Positions 1 through 9,110 of a DNA stretch of 64,000 nucleotides are shown one piece after another. The stretch is from Petrachloros mirabilis ULC683 (GTDB lineage: Bacteria; Cyanobacteriota; Cyanobacteriia; Thermosynechococcales; Thermosynechococcaceae): contig NZ_WVIC01000011.1 of NCBI RefSeq assembly GCF_009939295.1, forward strand, positions 1 through 64,000, written 5' to 3'. Made by a program: the position numbers and the translations under genes. Every line of letters starts with the position of its first letter. Position 1 is the first letter of the stretch. Below the pieces are notes generated by a model, which saw only the letters and a list, made by a program, of their open reading frames with translations, was not told the DNA's origin and searched no databases.

Positions 1-52
1 AAGTAAAAAACAAAGGAAATGCTATTAATGTAGTTTAGATGCACAACAGCTT

Positions 53-3000
53 ATGACTATCAATCTTTCCTCTCCTTATCGACACTTGGGCGGTAGCCTC
101 CCCTTGGACGATCCGACCTACGTGACTCGCAATGCCGATCAGGAACTCTACCAGTTCCTCCAAAACGGAGAGTTTTGCTACGTCCTCAATTCTCGGCAAA
201 TGGGGAAGTCGAGCCTAAGGGTTCGCGTCATGCAGCGCTTACAGGCAGAGGGCGTGGCCTGTGGGGTGGTCGATCTATCGGCAATGGGTACGGAGAGCAC
301 GAAAAGTGTCTGGTATAAGGGGGTGGCCTATCGGATATTGCGGAACTTTCGTGCAGCTCAATCCTTTGACTGGCGACAGTGGTGGAAAGATCATGAGTTC
401 CTCTCTCCGGTTCAGCAGCTCAGCGAATTGATTCAAGAAGTTTTGCTGAGCGCCGTGCAGGGCAATATCGTGATCTTTATTGATGAGATTGATAGTGTTC
501 TGAGCTTTCAGTTCTCTACGGATGATTTCTTTAGCTGGATTCGGTCTTGCTACAACCATCGTGCTGATAATGCAGACTACCGCAGACTGACGTTTTGTCT
601 GTTGGGTGTTGCTACGCCATCGGACTTGATTTCGGATAAAAAACGGACTCCGTTTAATCTAGGGCGCGCGATCGCACTGAATGGCTTTGAGTTTGAGCAG
701 GCTCAAGCCGCTCTCCAGCCCGGGCTTGTTCAAGCCGCTGTTCAAGAGCCAGAGCGAGTCCTGCGAGAAATTTTAGATTGGACAGGCGGACAACCATTCC
801 TGACCCAAAAGCTATGCCAGCTTGTGGCGTCTTACTGGAACTCATCCAGTCCATCAGTAGAAGAAATTGTGAAGGCCCATATTCTGACCAATTGGGAGAC
901 CCAAGATGAACCAGAGCACCTGAGAACCATTCGAGATCGCTTTTATAGCCATCCTGATCGCACCAATCGCTTACTGGCGCTGTATCAACAAATCCTCTCC
1001 CAAAACGGCATCAAAAGCGATGAGAGCCAAGAACAGCGGGAGCTGCGCTTAACAGGCGTTACGGTTAAACGGCACGATCAACTCCAGGTCTTTAATCCGA
1101 TCTACAGCAGAGTCTTTGATGAAACCTGGGTAGCTCAAGCCCTCTCAGCGCTGAGACCCTATGCTCAGTCTTTGCAGGGATGGGTTGCATCTGACAGAGA
1201 AGATCGAACCCAACTGTTGAGCGGGACGACGCTTCAGGCGGCAAAGGCTTGGTCGGCAGGCAAAAGTCTGAGTGATCTAGACTACACCTACCTCGCAGCC
1301 AGTCAAGAAGCAGAAAAAGATCAGTTTGCTGCGGCCTTGGAAATGGAGGCGAGAGCGAAGCAAGTGTTAGAAGATGCAAACCGAAAGGCGAACCGCAGAA
1401 TTAAAGTTGGGCTAGGAATGCTGGGTTTAGCAGGCGCAATGCTCACAGGTTCTCTTGTGTTCTCGGCACAGACAGTACAGTCGGCAAAGCGCGATGCCCT
1501 CGATGCCCAGGATGCGGCTCATGAAGCCCGAACCGCTGCTCAAGAGAGTCAATCAATGGCGATCACCGAACGGCAGAATGCAACGCTGGCAAGGCAGGAT
1601 GTTGAAAAGGCGACCCACCAAACCAAACTGGCTCACGCAGCAACCCAGCAGGCTAAGGCAAACACGCAACAAGCAAAGCTGATGGCGCAGCAAGCCCAAG
1701 CAGAAACCGAGCAGTCTCGAATAAATACTCAAAGTGCTAAGGCTGAAAAGTGGTTGGCGATTGCCGATCTTCAGCAAGTTCAGCGACAGATGACACAAGT
1801 CCAATCTACCTTAGGCGATGCAAAGCAACAGCTCACCGAAGCTCAAGCAGAGCGCCTTGCCCTCAAGACGGGAGTACGGCTTGAACGATCTGCGTTAACC
1901 CTACTGCGGCAAACGCCCCGACCCGATCTCAACGATTTAGCGACGGCGATCGCCTTAGGCAAAGAACTTCAGCCCTTTACTCAGGGGAAAACGGTAGCGG
2001 CCTATCCCACCACCACTCCATTGTTAGCGCTGCAAACCTTCCTCCATCAGATGCCCTTACGCAGCGTCTTGTCCGAGTCCCTGGCGATTGATATTACTTT
2101 GCAAGATCTAGCGCGGGTTTGGTTTAGTGCCGATACCAGCCGATACGCCACACTGAAAAGTTACGACGGCTGGCGCAGAAGCTACTACCAGCTTTGGACG
2201 AATCAGGGGCTGGCCATCGGGAATCCTGTCGAAACTGGGTCTTGGCTCGGTTCGATGTCCCCTACGCCGTTATCTATCTACCTCAAGGCGAAAAATCCTC
2301 AGCCTATGGCGCAAGAACAGGATCTTATCGCTATTGATTGCGGTGAATCTACGGTGTGCATCAAAGATTTCAGCAATCGTCAGGTAGATCAAGTTCCTGG
2401 TGTCCAGGCTGCTTTCAACCCTGTAGAGAAAGAATTGCTCACAATCGATCAAACCCGAACGCTCAGACGCTGGAAGCTCTTTGAGCAGGGTAAATGGGTG
2501 GGGCAAAAGCTGTCTGAAACTCAATTTCCACCCGGCAAAGAAGATCTATATTTCACATCATCGGGTCGGCATGTTTGGACTTATCAAAAGAGCAAGATTC
2601 TTGTTTTTGACTTGACAGGGCATGTTGTCAAGGAATTTGAGGGCAAAACCTATAAAGGTTCCCCCGTGGTTGAGTCGGATTTGGCCTTTAGTCCATCCGG
2701 CGATCTGATTGGCAAACTCCAACTGCGAAATTTGCCAGGACAGGGTAGCCAACGCCTGACACACCCAGCACTCAAAGACAGTGAGTTTGGTTTTTTGCAA
2801 TCGGGCAATCACCTTGCAACGATTCAGCAGAACCCGACTGCGAAAATAGCAACCTTTCAACTCCTGAGTCCAGAGGGACATTTAATTCATGAGTATCAGG
2901 TTCAGAATCAATCTTTGCAGCTGTTGATTCAGCCCTCCGGCAACCATGTCGCTACGGTCGAATGCCCACTCAACAATGATGGAGGCTGCACCAGCCGGAT

Positions 3001-3886
3001 CTGGAACGCCCAGGGACAGCAAGTGAAGGTATTGTCGCTCACAGTCCAAGAGCAAATTCAATGGACACCCAGGGGTCGCTACCTTGCCACCTGGGAGAAT
3101 AACAAGCGCCTCCGGTTAACGTCTCTGCAATCCGCCAGTCCTCGAACCTACAAACTCAACGGACGACTGTTATCCTTTCAAACGACTCAAACGACCTCAG
3201 ATCTTTATTTTTCCGTCGGGCAAGGGGGACAGGTTGAACTATGGCGTGCTGATCAGCCACGACCCATTGCCAAAACATCACTTCCTGGCATGAACACCCT
3301 AGCCCAGGAAGCCTGGTTCGACGAACTGCAGCAGAAAATTTTTGCTGTGGGGATGCACCCCGAATACGGAACGTCGCTTTTTTCCTCGAACCTGGATCGA
3401 ATCGACACATTTCCCGAAACGGCTTCAACGCTGGAGGGCGGGGGTGGATCGTGGTTCTTCAGCCCTCAAGGAAATCGGGTGGCCGTGAGTCGTGCCAATG
3501 GCGACCTAATACTTTTGAATCTTCAGGGAATGCACCTTGCCAATTTCTTAGGGCATCAAGGCGAGATTGACACAGTAAAATTTAGCCCGGACGGTTCTAA
3601 ACTATTGACCTACAGTTCCACAGACCAAACGGCGCGAATCTGGGATCTTCAGGGGCGTCAACTTGCAGAATATCCCAGCCTGACAGTACCCTCCATCAAT
3701 GCAGGCTGGACTCAAATTATTACCCTGGAGCAACCGCCCAAACTCAATGCCAGAATTCCCGACCGACAGCTTAAGGTTTGGTCGATGGACAGCCTAGAGA
3801 TGTTGATCACGAAAGCCTGTCAGCGTTTAGAGCCTACCTTAAAACGTCAGGCTTTAGAGGATCGCCATCACACGGTTTGCAACTAG
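53..3886 (+). CDS. AAA-like ATPase with coiled coil and WD40-like C-terminus
   Basis: A 1277-residue protein. The N-terminus is an AAA-like ATPase domain of the AAA_35 type common in cyanobacteria: a P-loop variant NSRQMGKSS at residues 46-54 and a Walker B strand ending FIDEID near 142-147. The family motif PFNLGRAI and the TGGQPFLTQKLC motif follow. A hydrophobic segment at about 449-474 is probably a membrane span. Next comes a Gln/Ala-rich coiled coil (about 480-600), then WD40-like beta repeats to the end, the clearest being GHQGEIDTVKFSPDG near residue 1165. The layout suggests a membrane-attached sensor or scaffold NTPase; no substrate can be named. The gene two downstream has the same ATPase family, so the two may act together. 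The ATG at 53 is the first start in frame. Confidence 0.85.
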   Translation: MTINLSSPYRHLGGSLPLDDPTYVTRNADQELYQFLQNGEFCYVLNSRQMGKSSLRVRVMQRLQAEGVACGVVDLSAMGTESTKSVWYKGVAYRILRNFRAAQSFDWRQWWKDHEFLSPVQQLSELIQEVLLSAVQGNIVIFIDEIDSVLSFQFSTDDFFSWIRSCYNHRADNADYRRLTFCLLGVATPSDLISDKKRTPFNLGRAIALNGFEFEQAQAALQPGLVQAAVQEPERVLREILDWTGGQPFLTQKLCQLVASYWNSSSPSVEEIVKAHILTNWETQDEPEHLRTIRDRFYSHPDRTNRLLALYQQILSQNGIKSDESQEQRELRLTGVTVKRHDQLQVFNPIYSRVFDETWVAQALSALRPYAQSLQGWVASDREDRTQLLSGTTLQAAKAWSAGKSLSDLDYTYLAASQEAEKDQFAAALEMEARAKQVLEDANRKANRRIKVGLGMLGLAGAMLTGSLVFSAQTVQSAKRDALDAQDAAHEARTAAQESQSMAITERQNATLARQDVEKATHQTKLAHAATQQAKANTQQAKLMAQQAQAETEQSRINTQSAKAEKWLAIADLQQVQRQMTQVQSTLGDAKQQLTEAQAERLALKTGVRLERSALTLLRQTPRPDLNDLATAIALGKELQPFTQGKTVAAYPTTTPLLALQTFLHQMPLRSVLSESLAIDITLQDLARVWFSADTSRYATLKSYDGWRRSYYQLWTNQGLAIGNPVETGSWLGSMSPTPLSIYLKAKNPQPMAQEQDLIAIDCGESTVCIKDFSNRQVDQVPGVQAAFNPVEKELLTIDQTRTLRRWKLFEQGKWVGQKLSETQFPPGKEDLYFTSSGRHVWTYQKSKILVFDLTGHVVKEFEGKTYKGSPVVESDLAFSPSGDLIGKLQLRNLPGQGSQRLTHPALKDSEFGFLQSGNHLATIQQNPTAKIATFQLLSPEGHLIHEYQVQNQSLQLLIQPSGNHVATVECPLNNDGGCTSRIWNAQGQQVKVLSLTVQEQIQWTPRGRYLATWENNKRLRLTSLQSASPRTYKLNGRLLSFQTTQTTSDLYFSVGQGGQVELWRADQPRPIAKTSLPGMNTLAQEAWFDELQQKIFAVGMHPEYGTSLFSSNLDRIDTFPETASTLEGGGGSWFFSPQGNRVAVSRANGDLILLNLQGMHLANFLGHQGEIDTVKFSPDGSKLLTYSSTDQTARIWDLQGRQLAEYPSLTVPSINAGWTQIITLEQPPKLNARIPDRQLKVWSMDSLEMLITKACQRLEPTLKRQALEDRHHTVCN

Positions 3887-4015
3887 GATTTTGCTAACTG
3901 CCGAGCAAGTCTTAATCCTGTGACTGAGCATTGATCCTATTTTTTCCGATGGCAATCGCATTGAATTTTGGACAGAATCAACTCAGCTTGATACAAGTTT
4001 GAGGAACAATCAACC

Positions 4016-4798
4016 ATGATTCAGCATTACATTGGCACCAGCATCTTAGCCTTGGGAAGCGCGATCGCTTTAAGCCTGGGATTAGCGCAGCCACAATCCG
4101 TCGCCCAAAATGCTTGTCCCGGCGCTCACAATACCGATCTTCCTTTCCAAACGAACCGCACCCGCAAGGTCGCACTCTATCCGTTTGGAGTACAGGTCAC
4201 AATTCCGTTATTAACGCGTGCTGTCCTCCGCAATGATGGGTCGGTGAATATCATGGCTCAATCGGATTATCTTTTGCTGCAATGTATTGCCAAAGGCATT
4301 CCCGTTGAAGGCACCGATGCGGTCTACACCAAAGACTTTCGTCTCCACCCTAACCCCAAAAAACAAACCGCTCTGGCCTTTGCCCAAGCCGTCAAAAGTC
4401 CCTATTTCTTGGAACCCGTTTCCTCCCAGAGCATTAATGGGATTGAATTCTTCCTCCGCGAAGCCAAGGAACAGCGAGGATTGTCGTCGGAAATCGCCTA
4501 CGCTTGGTTTCAGGTACCGGGCCAGAATGGCATCCTCGAAGCAACCGCTGGGACAAAAGCTGACCTTGTGGATTTCTTGCGTCGAATTCAGATCTTAGGC
4601 TCCGCTGCTAACCAGAATACGTCTGAGCAGAATGAGCAAGAGGCCACAAACCCAGATAGTCTGATCCTTCCGGCATTAAAGTTGAGAAGACGTTTAAGTG
4701 CGCCCCCGGTCGTGGAGTACAAACCTATACCGCTGATCTTTGTCTTTGATGAACTAGCGCGAATCGCATCAGGAGCTATGATGGGTGCGATGATGTAG
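4016..4798 (+). CDS. Secreted protein of unknown function between two AAA-like ATPase genes
   Basis: A 260-residue protein with a signal peptide: a hydrophobic core (residues 8-25) followed by a likely cleavage after Ala in SVAQNA near residue 30. The mature part has no repeats and two conserved-looking Cys. I do not recognise a family; the general look (small exported cyanobacterial protein, GxxA/Y patches) is weakly like COP23-type proteins, but no diagnostic motif is visible. It sits 129 bp after the WD40 ATPase gene and 18 bp before the next ATPase gene, so it is probably co-transcribed with the latter. The C-terminal tail repeats GAMMGAMM. Confidence 0.7.
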   Translation: MIQHYIGTSILALGSAIALSLGLAQPQSVAQNACPGAHNTDLPFQTNRTRKVALYPFGVQVTIPLLTRAVLRNDGSVNIMAQSDYLLLQCIAKGIPVEGTDAVYTKDFRLHPNPKKQTALAFAQAVKSPYFLEPVSSQSINGIEFFLREAKEQRGLSSEIAYAWFQVPGQNGILEATAGTKADLVDFLRRIQILGSAANQNTSEQNEQEATNPDSLILPALKLRRRLSAPPVVEYKPIPLIFVFDELARIASGAMMGAMM

Positions 4799-4816
4799 GG
4801 ACGCTACAGGGTTCTG

Positions 4817-6139
4817 ATGGATTCGGACTGGGAACTGACGTGGGCGATTGCCAAACAAGGTGTAGATCAGCTCCTCTTTGAAAAGACGGGCAAACATTTA
4901 AGCGATATTGAAATTCAAGTGCTCCAAGGCGCTTGGGAAGGCAAAAGTTACGGCCTCATTGCAGAGGAGCTGGGCTATACCCTGGAATATATCAATAGCG
5001 ATGTGGGCTATGGTATCTGGACTAAACTCTCCCAGGCGCTGGGCGAAAAGGTCACTAAGCGAAACTTTCGGGGAGCTTTAGAGCGCTACTCGCTAGATAA
5101 CGGCCCTCGCCAATCTGCTCAACCCAAGGACACAGCGCCTGCTCCCACAAGTTCAGCCCACCAGCCCCAATATGTTGATCGTCCACCCACAGAACAGCAA
5201 TGCTTTGATGCCATTGTTATGCCTGGGTCGTTGATCCGGATTAAAGCGCCCAAAAAAATGGGCAAAACCTGGCTGCTGGATCGAATTATCACCTATGCCG
5301 AACAGCAGAACTACTGCACTGTCCCCATTAACCTGATGCGGATAGAGGAGGCGGTTCTACAGGATTTGGATCGCTTCTTAAAATTCTTTTGCAGTCGGGT
5401 TAACCGGCGGCTACTGCTCGATAGTCAAATTGACCAATATTGGGATGATGAGCTAGGCAGCAATACAAGCTGTACGGAGTATTTTGAAGAATATATTTTG
5501 GCGAATTGCGATCGCCCCATTCTTCTCGTCCTTGATAATGCAGATCGATTGTTTCCTTACGGTGAAGTTGCCGCTAACTTCTTTAGCCTCCTCAGAGCTT
5601 GGTATGAAGATGCCCGTATTCTCGAAAACTGGCAAAAGCTCCGGCTAGTCATTGCCCACTCCACCGATATCTACCCCAACTTAAATATCAACCGCTCTCC
5701 CTTCAATGTAGGGCTTGCCATCGAGTTAGCCGAGTTCACAGACGAGCAGGTTGAAACATTAATCAAAGCTCAGATCTCAACGGCTAACTTCAGCATATTG
5801 ACCAACGTGGTGGGGGGGCATCCCTATCTGGTTCAACAGGCCATTAATTGCCTAAAGATACGGCCCGATATCACGTTAGAGACCCTAATGGAAACGGCTC
5901 CCACTGAAGCTGGCCCCTATGCACAGCACCTCCGAGATTTATTGGCACATTTACAGCAGCACCCAGAACTGGCACAGGCTATGAAGACTGTCTCGGAGGC
6001 ATCAAAGCCAGTAAGAATTAAGCCGGAACAGAGCTTTATCCTACATAGCCTGGGACTAGTGCGTCTGACGGGGAATGAGGTCGAGGTGCGCTGCAATCTC
6101 TATCGCAGCTATTTTGGCGATCGCCTTGGAGATTTGTGA
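4817..6139 (+). CDS. vMAP-type N-terminal domain fused to AAA-like ATPase
   Basis: A 440-residue protein. Residues 1-90 form a helical domain like the N-terminal HTH of vWA-MoxR-associated (vMAP) proteins: it begins with DWELTWAIAKQGVDQLLF and continues with a segment that reads as helix-turn-helix. A Pro/Ala-rich linker (95-120) leads to an AAA-like ATPase domain with P-loop APKKMGKT at 144-151 and a Walker B strand ILLVLDNADRLF near 230-241. It shares with the first gene the motif PFN(L/V)G(L/R)AI and a VGGHPYLVQQ motif. Proteins of this build occur in bacterial conflict or signalling clusters, but no vWA or MoxR gene is seen here. It starts 18 bp after the secreted protein gene, suggesting an operon. 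Confidence 0.82.
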   Translation: MDSDWELTWAIAKQGVDQLLFEKTGKHLSDIEIQVLQGAWEGKSYGLIAEELGYTLEYINSDVGYGIWTKLSQALGEKVTKRNFRGALERYSLDNGPRQSAQPKDTAPAPTSSAHQPQYVDRPPTEQQCFDAIVMPGSLIRIKAPKKMGKTWLLDRIITYAEQQNYCTVPINLMRIEEAVLQDLDRFLKFFCSRVNRRLLLDSQIDQYWDDELGSNTSCTEYFEEYILANCDRPILLVLDNADRLFPYGEVAANFFSLLRAWYEDARILENWQKLRLVIAHSTDIYPNLNINRSPFNVGLAIELAEFTDEQVETLIKAQISTANFSILTNVVGGHPYLVQQAINCLKIRPDITLETLMETAPTEAGPYAQHLRDLLAHLQQHPELAQAMKTVSEASKPVRIKPEQSFILHSLGLVRLTGNEVEVRCNLYRSYFGDRLGDL

Positions 6140-6283
6140 TAAAGGTTACTATAGAGGTCTGGGCCTCCGATTTGACCATCAACATTCCACGGCTTGAGAA
6201 GTGGACGTTACTGAACCGGAATCATTTTGCAGGGGTGTTGTTGCATCATGATTCTGCTTTTCTCCTGAAATCCCTGCCGCACA

Positions 6284-6320
6284 AGGGTTTATCAATAAGT
6301 CATCATTATTGATAAACCCT
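6284..6320. repeat. Perfect 15-bp inverted repeat
   Basis: Arms AGGGTTTATCAATAA (6284-6298) and its exact complement (6306-6320) enclose a 7-base loop. There is no T-run after it, so it is not a classical terminator. It may be an end-of-transcript structure for the upstream ATPase gene or a remnant of a mobile element. Confidence 0.75.
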
Positions 6321-6346
6321 ATCTCATAGCGTTTGAGGTATTTGTG

Positions 6347-6380
6347 CAACTTAGCCTATACAGTTTTATGGGCTAAGTTG
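6347..6380. repeat. 10-bp inverted repeat with 14-base loop
   Basis: Arms CAACTTAGCC (6347-6356) and GGCTAAGTTG (6371-6380). It lies just after the stronger hairpin at 6284-6320 and before a small secreted protein gene. Confidence 0.6.
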
Positions 6381-6515
6381 TATTTCCATAAATTGGATGA
6401 ATGAGATCCTATTTAGCCCCATTTTTTCCTATGGTAAATTTCGCTTGCTTCGATGAAGATTAAAAGTGTCAAGTAAATCACTTCATTACAACCTTAGAGA
6501 AAAGATTTTACAGCC

Positions 6516-6926
6516 ATGAAATTCTCACCTAAATCAATCGTTTCAACTGCTTCTTTGGCTCTAGTTCAAATCGTATCAATTATGATTCCATTTTCAGCAG
6601 CTCTTGCCGGAAATCTCACCTATACCTACACTGCCTGCTATTTCCAGAAAGGGAATGACCTAAGCAGTATAACCTGGCGTTGGGGATTACAGCAAAATAA
6701 TAGTTGGTATCAAATGAATGGTAGATGGATTATGACTCCTCGAACAGGAGTGATGACTTTTGAATCACAGATGAGTCAACAAAATATTATGGACAGTTGT
6801 GCTAATTCGCAACGCTATTACCAATTGACAGGGTATCGTATTGTGGGTGCCTATGCCGCAGACGACAAAGCATCAAAAAACTATCAAATCTATACTAGCA
6901 ATGGTACACAGCTCGTATCGAAATAG
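6516..6926 (+). CDS. Small secreted protein, function unknown
   Basis: A 136-residue protein with a clear signal peptide (positive start MKFSPK, hydrophobic core, likely cleavage at SAALA near residue 31). The mature part is rich in Tyr, Ser, Asn and Gln with two Cys, looking like a small beta-rich exported protein. I do not recognise a family. The gene is more AT-rich than the neighbouring housekeeping genes. It stands alone between two non-coding stretches. Confidence 0.65.
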   Translation: MKFSPKSIVSTASLALVQIVSIMIPFSAALAGNLTYTYTACYFQKGNDLSSITWRWGLQQNNSWYQMNGRWIMTPRTGVMTFESQMSQQNIMDSCANSQRYYQLTGYRIVGAYAADDKASKNYQIYTSNGTQLVSK

Positions 6927-7679
6927 TACTGATTTTATCTCTCTTTTGTCACTCTAGGCAGAGAGAATCTGAAGCCTCTATTCGCTCGTTCCCTATAGCC
7001 CATGCTATCGTCATGCCAGCAACGTAATTTGGGTATTCCAGATTTTCTCTCACGAAATTGACAAAAGAGGGATAGGGCACCTCGATTAATTGCCTTATTG
7101 CAAAAATAAGTCACGGTATATCAAGCTTTTATCAATAAAGATCCCCATTTTTCGAGGTGCTCTAATCATATTGAACGACTAAATAATACTTTCAGACAAC
7201 GAATTTCTAACGTGAGTTCGACAGCTCTCGTCTGCCCTCACCCCAACCCCTCTCCCAATCCTGGGAGAGGGGCTAAAACGTTGAATTTCTGCTCTGTTCC
7301 CCCTCTCCCAATGTTGGGAGAGGGGGCTAGGGGGTGAGGGCGGATAAGTCGTCGAACTCACGTAATTTCTAGGCTTGTTCGTAAAAGTTTGTCTTTTTCT
7401 AAAAAAATGGACAATTATATTGGTGCTATTTGGTATTTTATACACGACTACAATGAACGACTGGCAAGAGCTTGAGCCGCGCCATTACTTACAGATCACT
7501 ACCCAGATATAGCAATCCTAGTTGATTTACGAACAAGAAGAACTGCTGGATAAGGGTTTCAGAGCCATGTCGTTCAAATCTCAAATAGGATCGCTATATA
7601 GGAAGGGAGTGACCAGAGTGGATACTTCTAGCTATATGATTTTCATCTTACTTTCGCGAGAAAATAAAATTATTTGGAC
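6927..7679. other. Long intergenic region with nested inverted repeats and a MITE-like element
   Basis: About 750 bp without a convincing gene. An 11-bp inverted repeat CTCTTTTGTCA (6941-6951 with complement at 7059-7069) spans 129 bp, and a 9-bp pair GCACCTCGA/TCGAGGTGC (7077-7085, 7152-7160) follows. A 154-bp mobile element sits at 7210-7363. The only open frame of length on the minus strand here runs through that element and is not a gene. The last 300 bp hold the upstream region of the kinase gene. Confidence 0.55.
7210..7363. mobile_element. MITE-like element, family A copy 1 (154 bp)
   Basis: Ends are ACGTGAGTTCGA and its exact complement TCGAACTCACGT. It is flanked by an 8-bp direct repeat AATTTCTA (7202-7209 and 7364-7371), the mark of transposition. 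The interior holds CCCTCACCCC and CTCTCCCAA motifs that pair into GC-rich stems. A second copy of identical length lies at 62258-62411. There is no transposase inside, so it must have been moved in trans. Confidence 0.88.
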
Positions 7680-9110
7680 ATGAAAAAAATTTATTTTTTG
7701 AGCAATGCACAATCTAGGATTTTACTCTGGATTATTGTGCTAGTATTTTTGGCAATTATAGGGTCTAGTTTGGCTACACGTCAAATTTTACTTCTGCAAC
7801 TGCGTGACAATATTGATAGTTCCCTTGAGCAAGAAGTTGAAGAGGTCAAGCGATTAATAGACGGTCGAAATCCAGAAACAGGTGAACCATTTGGTGATGA
7901 TGTCTCAGCCATTTTTGATGTGTTTTTATCTCGCAGCATTCCAGAAGATGATGAATTTTTTATCACCATTGTGAATCAAAAAATTCATGCATCTAGCCCT
8001 ATTGCACTGCCATATTCTCTACAGATAAATGGGAATGTAATTGACAACTGGGCACAGTTAGACTTTACCAAAAAAGGAAAGATTTCAACTATAGAAGAAA
8101 CTCTGATTTATATGGCTCATCCCATTCAAACTGAAGGAAATGGCCAGGGAGTTTTCATCGTAGCTCATTCTCTTACCAATCGCCAAAAAGAGATTGATCA
8201 GGTCATATTTGTTGTTTTTATGGTTATGGTATGCTTTTTTGTATCGGCATTGACTTTAGCATGGATCACAACTGGACAAGTATTATCTCCACTACAACTA
8301 CTCACTCAAACCGCTCGCTCAATAAAATCGGCTGATCAGCAGCTAGGGCGCAGAATTCCAGTAAGAGGCACAGACGAGATTGCTGAGTTGACTGAGACGT
8401 TTAATGCCATGCTTGATCGACTACAAGCTTCATTTACCAGTCAGCAAAATTTTATTAATGATGCTAGCCACGAGTTACAAACGCCGATCACTGTAATTCA
8501 GGGTCATTTAGATCTACTCAGCCAACGCCCTAATGATTCTGAAGAAATCATGTGGCTGATGAAAGATGAGCTTCAGCGAATGAGTCGGCTGGTAAAGGAT
8601 CTCTTATTGTTAGCCCGAGCAGAGCGCCCTGACTTTCTTTGTCTGGAAATGCTTCAGGTTAATGAATTAACACAAAGTATTTTTGCAAAATCAGTTGTTA
8701 TCGCTTTTCGCCAATGGTTTCTGGTTCAGATGGCTTCAGTGAAAATTGTTGCAGATCGAGATCGTATCACCCAGGCAATGATGAATCTGGTTAAAAATGC
8801 CATTGAAAATACCCAGGAAACAGATCGTATCGAAATTGGCTCTCGGCTCATTGATAAACAAGTTTATTTCTGGGTACGCAATACTGGCTCAGTTATCAGT
8901 CTCGAAAATCAACAGCGTATTTTTCAGAGATTCGCCAGAATTCCTGGCAGTCGGCCTCATTCAGAGGGAGCGGGTTTAGGTCTGGCAATTGTGCAGGCTA
9001 TTGCTGAAGCGCACGGAGGCTATGTAGATCTCAAAAGCAGTCCTGAGGAAGGATCAATATTTACTTTAATACTTCCCCTAGAGCCTCCTCAAGATAGGGC
9101 AACGGTATGA
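7680..9110 (+). CDS. Sensor histidine kinase
   Basis: A 476-residue membrane kinase. There is a TM segment near residues 12-32, a periplasmic region of about 145 residues, a second TM near 175-198, a HAMP linker, then a HisKA dimerisation domain with phospho-acceptor His264 in DASHELQTP. The ATPase domain carries an N box (NLVKNAIENTQ) and G2 box (GAGLGLAIVQ). I prefer the ATG at 7680 over the TTG six bases earlier. Its stop overlaps the start of the regulator by 4 bp (ATGA), so the two form one operon and a cognate pair. The stimulus is unknown. A paralogous pair lies at 49746-52018. Confidence 0.92.
   Translation: MKKIYFLSNAQSRILLWIIVLVFLAIIGSSLATRQILLLQLRDNIDSSLEQEVEEVKRLIDGRNPETGEPFGDDVSAIFDVFLSRSIPEDDEFFITIVNQKIHASSPIALPYSLQINGNVIDNWAQLDFTKKGKISTIEETLIYMAHPIQTEGNGQGVFIVAHSLTNRQKEIDQVIFVVFMVMVCFFVSALTLAWITTGQVLSPLQLLTQTARSIKSADQQLGRRIPVRGTDEIAELTETFNAMLDRLQASFTSQQNFINDASHELQTPITVIQGHLDLLSQRPNDSEEIMWLMKDELQRMSRLVKDLLLLARAERPDFLCLEMLQVNELTQSIFAKSVVIAFRQWFLVQMASVKIVADRDRITQAMMNLVKNAIENTQETDRIEIGSRLIDKQVYFWVRNTGSVISLENQQRIFQRFARIPGSRPHSEGAGLGLAIVQAIAEAHGGYVDLKSSPEEGSIFTLILPLEPPQDRATV

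Larger units (their letters stand above)
6140..6515. other. Intergenic region with two hairpins
   Basis: A 376-bp non-coding stretch. It holds two strong inverted repeats 26 bp apart (annotated separately) and the upstream region of the small secreted protein gene. No other gene or known RNA was seen. Confidence 0.6.

Noticed and set aside
654-854. Antisense frames inside the large ATPase gene
   Set aside because: Several short frames occur opposite the long gene; none has start signals or family motifs.
7179-7445. 88-codon minus-strand frame
   Set aside because: It runs through the MITE copy and has no ribosome-binding site; its sequence is the element's own open strand.
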